From NCBI GenBank assembly GCA_051744245.1, contig JBNJCV010000077.1, forward strand, positions 1 through 7,350: a stretch of DNA of 7,350 bases, written 5' to 3'. Positions 5,075 to 7,350 of this stretch are shown piece after piece. The notes beneath the pieces are model-generated. The model did not search any database, was not told the origin of the DNA, and saw only the letters and a list, made by a program, of their open reading frames with translations. The translations under genes were made by a program, and so were the position numbers. The stretch comes from M55B165 sp051744245. GTDB taxonomy: Bacteria > Actinomycetota > Humimicrobiia > Humimicrobiales > Humimicrobiaceae. Each line of letters opens with the position of its first letter. Position 1 is the first letter of the stretch.

Positions 5075-7350
5075 ATGGTATTTGAACTAAGGGGAAAAGT
5101 TAAAAATGTTGAAATAGAATCTGAAATGCAGGATTCCTACCTTAATTATGCAATGAGTGTAATTATTGGCCGGGCTCTGCCTGATGTAAGGGATGGGTTA
5201 AAGCCAGTTCACAGGAGAATATTGTATGCAATGAATGATATGGGCATGACCCATACTTCTCCCTATAAGAAGTCGGCAAGAATTGTTGGTGAAGTTCTTG
5301 GTAAATATCATCCGCATGGGGATACTGCTGTTTACGATTCCATGGTGAGAATGGCACAGATATTTTCACAACGATACCCATTAGTAGATGGTCATGGAAA
5401 TTTTGGTTCTGTGGATGGAGACAGTGCTGCTGCCATGAGGTATACAGAAGCAAGGCTGTCAAGAATTGCAGAAGAAATACTGACTGATATTGATAAAAAT
5501 ACTATAAATTTTGTAGACAATTTTGACAATTCTTTAAAAGAACCGGAAGTCTTACCAGCTAAATTCCCTAATCTGCTGGTAAATGGTTCTTCGGGAATTG
5601 CTGTGGGAATGGCTACAAATATACCTCCTCATAACCTGAGGGAAGTTGTTGATGCCATTATTTATTATATAGATAATCCCAAAGCTTCTGTAAAAGACCT
5701 GATGAAGAAGATAAAAGGTCCTGATTTTCCAACTGGTGGAATGATTATGGGAATGGACGGAATAGTTCAAGCTTATGAAAATGGCAGGGGAAGAGTAGTG
5801 ATGAGGGGCCGGGTACATCTAGAGCAAATAAAGAAAAGGAAACCCCAAGTAATAATTAGCGAGTTGCCTTATCAGGTAAATAAGGCAAAGTTAATTGGAA
5901 AAATTGCAGACTTAGTTAGAGCAAAAAAAATTGAGGGTATCAGTGACTTGAGGGATGAATCAGACAAAAGCGGGATGAGAATTGTAATTGAGCTAAAAAG
6001 GGATGTTGAACCTAATGTAATTATAAACCACCTTTACAAGAACACTCAGCTCGAAGAGACTTTTGGCGTGATTATCATTGCCTTGGTTAATGGGGTACCA
6101 AAGACTTTAAACCTAATTAATCTAATTGATGAATATAAAAAACACAGATATGAAGTTGTCGTAAAAAGGACCAAATACGAGCTTAAGAAAGCTGAAGATA
6201 GAGCCCACATACTTGAAGGCTTGCTTATTGCCCTGGATAATCTTGATGCTGTTATTAAAACTATCAGATCTTCTAAAGATGTACCAACTGCAAAGAGAAG
6301 GCTGGTTAAAAATTTTGATTTAACTCCTATACAGGCACAGGCCATACTTGACATGAAGCTGCAAAGGTTAACCGGCCTTGAAATGGACAAGGTAAAAAAA
6401 GAACACCGGGAAATAGTTAAAAAAATTAAGGGATTAAAAAAGCTATTAGGAAGCGATGAACTAATATATGATGTAATTAAAGATGAACTATTAGACATAA
6501 AGAAGAAATACGGAGATGACAGGAGAACAGATATTACTTCTAAAACTTCTGATATTGAATTAGAGGACTTAATACCAGAAGAAGAGAATGTAATTTCTGT
6601 AACCCATTCGGGCTATATAAAAAGAGTTCCGGTTACAACTTACAGAAAGCAGAGAAGAGGCGGCAGGGGAGTAAGCGGAATGAACCTTAAAGAGGATGAC
6701 TTTGTTGAGCATTTGTTTATATCTTCTACCCATCACTATATTATGTTCTTTTCTAACTATGGAAAAGTATACAGGCTGAAAGTGCATGAGCTACCTACAG
6801 GTAGCAGGGCGTCTAAGGGAAAGGCAATAGTAAATATCCTGCCTTTCAGGTCCGGGGAAAAGGTAAGAGCAATTATTGCAGTAAAAGAGTACAATGAGGA
6901 TGAGTACCTGATAATGGCTACCCGCAAGGGACTAGTTAAAAAAACTAAGATCACTGCATATGATTCTTCAAGAAAAGACGGAATTATAGCTATTAATATC
7001 AAAAAAGGTGATGAACTTATAAAGGTAGAAAAGTCAAATGGAAAAGATGAAATTGTCATGGTATCAAGAAAAGGAAAAGCCATACGTTTTAGTGAAAAAG
7101 ATTGTAGACCAATGGGAAGGACTGCTAGTGGAGTAAAAGGTATGGCCCTGTCTAAGGGGGATGAAGTCCTGACCATGATAGTTATTAAAGATATAGATGC
7201 GGATCTTTTTGTGTTAACCGAAAATGGATATGGTAAAAGAACTCCTCTTTCAAAGTATAAACAACAAAACAGGGGTGGCATTGGCATGATCACCATAAAA
7301 ATGAATGAAAAGAAAGGTTGGCTAGTAGGGGCAGGAATAGTGAAAGAAGG
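5075..7350 (+). CDS. gyrA: DNA gyrase subunit A, C-terminus cut by window edge
   Basis: GyrA makes the transient double-strand break and wraps DNA for supercoiling. There are 758 open codons to the right edge. The ATG at 5075 has AGGCGG (5062-5067) 7 nt upstream. Motifs: DGLKPVHRRI near 46-55, the quinolone region HPHGDTAVYD (79-88), catalytic R122-Y123 in AAMRYTEARL, the DNA-intercalating I175 in SSGIAVGMATNIPPHN, then tower and coiled-coil segments (about 340-480). The C-terminal beta-pinwheel starts near residue 506, and the GyrA-box QRRGGRG is at 526-532; this box separates gyrase from topoisomerase IV ParC. Five blade repeats can be made out (starts near 506, 552, 609, 650 and 709), and the last blade and tail are cut off. 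Whole GyrA proteins run about 800-870 residues. The position equivalent to E. coli S83 is T84 and D88 matches D87, both compatible with quinolone binding. Confidence 0.97.
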   Translation, partial: MVFELRGKVKNVEIESEMQDSYLNYAMSVIIGRALPDVRDGLKPVHRRILYAMNDMGMTHTSPYKKSARIVGEVLGKYHPHGDTAVYDSMVRMAQIFSQRYPLVDGHGNFGSVDGDSAAAMRYTEARLSRIAEEILTDIDKNTINFVDNFDNSLKEPEVLPAKFPNLLVNGSSGIAVGMATNIPPHNLREVVDAIIYYIDNPKASVKDLMKKIKGPDFPTGGMIMGMDGIVQAYENGRGRVVMRGRVHLEQIKKRKPQVIISELPYQVNKAKLIGKIADLVRAKKIEGISDLRDESDKSGMRIVIELKRDVEPNVIINHLYKNTQLEETFGVIIIALVNGVPKTLNLINLIDEYKKHRYEVVVKRTKYELKKAEDRAHILEGLLIALDNLDAVIKTIRSSKDVPTAKRRLVKNFDLTPIQAQAILDMKLQRLTGLEMDKVKKEHREIVKKIKGLKKLLGSDELIYDVIKDELLDIKKKYGDDRRTDITSKTSDIELEDLIPEEENVISVTHSGYIKRVPVTTYRKQRRGGRGVSGMNLKEDDFVEHLFISSTHHYIMFFSNYGKVYRLKVHELPTGSRASKGKAIVNILPFRSGEKVRAIIAVKEYNEDEYLIMATRKGLVKKTKITAYDSSRKDGIIAINIKKGDELIKVEKSNGKDEIVMVSRKGKAIRFSEKDCRPMGRTASGVKGMALSKGDEVLTMIVIKDIDADLFVLTENGYGKRTPLSKYKQQNRGGIGMITIKMNEKKGWLVGAGIVKE

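Noticed and set aside
6757..7296. 179-codon and other minus-strand open frames within gyrA (also 6046-6498)
   Set aside because: They are antisense to well-conserved GyrA sequence, low in complexity and without motifs or ribosome sites.

Overview
This is an AT-rich bacterial window dominated by DNA-replication genes. Arginine is encoded mostly by AGA/AGG and isoleucine often by ATA. On the + strand, running right, are a small FmdB-type zinc-ribbon gene, recF, a DUF721/dciA gene, gyrB and gyrA, the last running off the right edge. The order recF-dciA-gyrB-gyrA is the block that follows dnaA-dnaN near the chromosome origin in Actinobacteria, but base composition and codon use are unlike typical high-GC actinobacteria. 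A low-GC, probably uncultured or anaerobic lineage that keeps this order would fit; this placement is inference. A DciA-type helicase loader argues against Bacilli (DnaI) and enterobacteria (DnaC).

Left part (1-1135, minus strand): a two-gene unit of a fumarylacetoacetate-hydrolase-family enzyme followed by a LysE-family exporter, joined by a TAATG stop/start overlap. The exporter is cut by the left edge. This pair is transcribed divergently from the replication block, and the two sides share a 105-nt AT-rich spacer (1136-1240).

Right part (1241-7350, plus strand): the FmdB-like gene (TTG start) is followed after 15 nt by recF (GTG start, no clear Shine-Dalgarno). A 99-nt gap with a possible promoter leads to dciA. 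A 184-nt leader then precedes gyrB, and gyrA follows gyrB after 14 nt. RecF acts in recombinational gap repair, DciA serves the replicative helicase, and GyrB/GyrA form the A2B2 supercoiling enzyme. All core catalytic motifs of GyrB, GyrA and RecF are present. There is no dnaA or dnaN here and no DnaA-box cluster in the spacers, so the origin itself is not shown to lie in this window.

The part least explained by known genes is the gyrB leader (about 3008-3155). It holds a perfect extended -10 box, a 25-codon possible leader ORF, a long imperfect inverted repeat that can fold as an 18-bp stem with a competing upstream hairpin, a U-rich stretch after the stem, and an 18-bp perfect A7T7 palindrome touching the gyrB Shine-Dalgarno. 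Together these look like an attenuator or translation-control leader, which would be an unusual way to control gyrase. No mobile elements, CRISPR arrays, tRNAs or rRNAs were seen.
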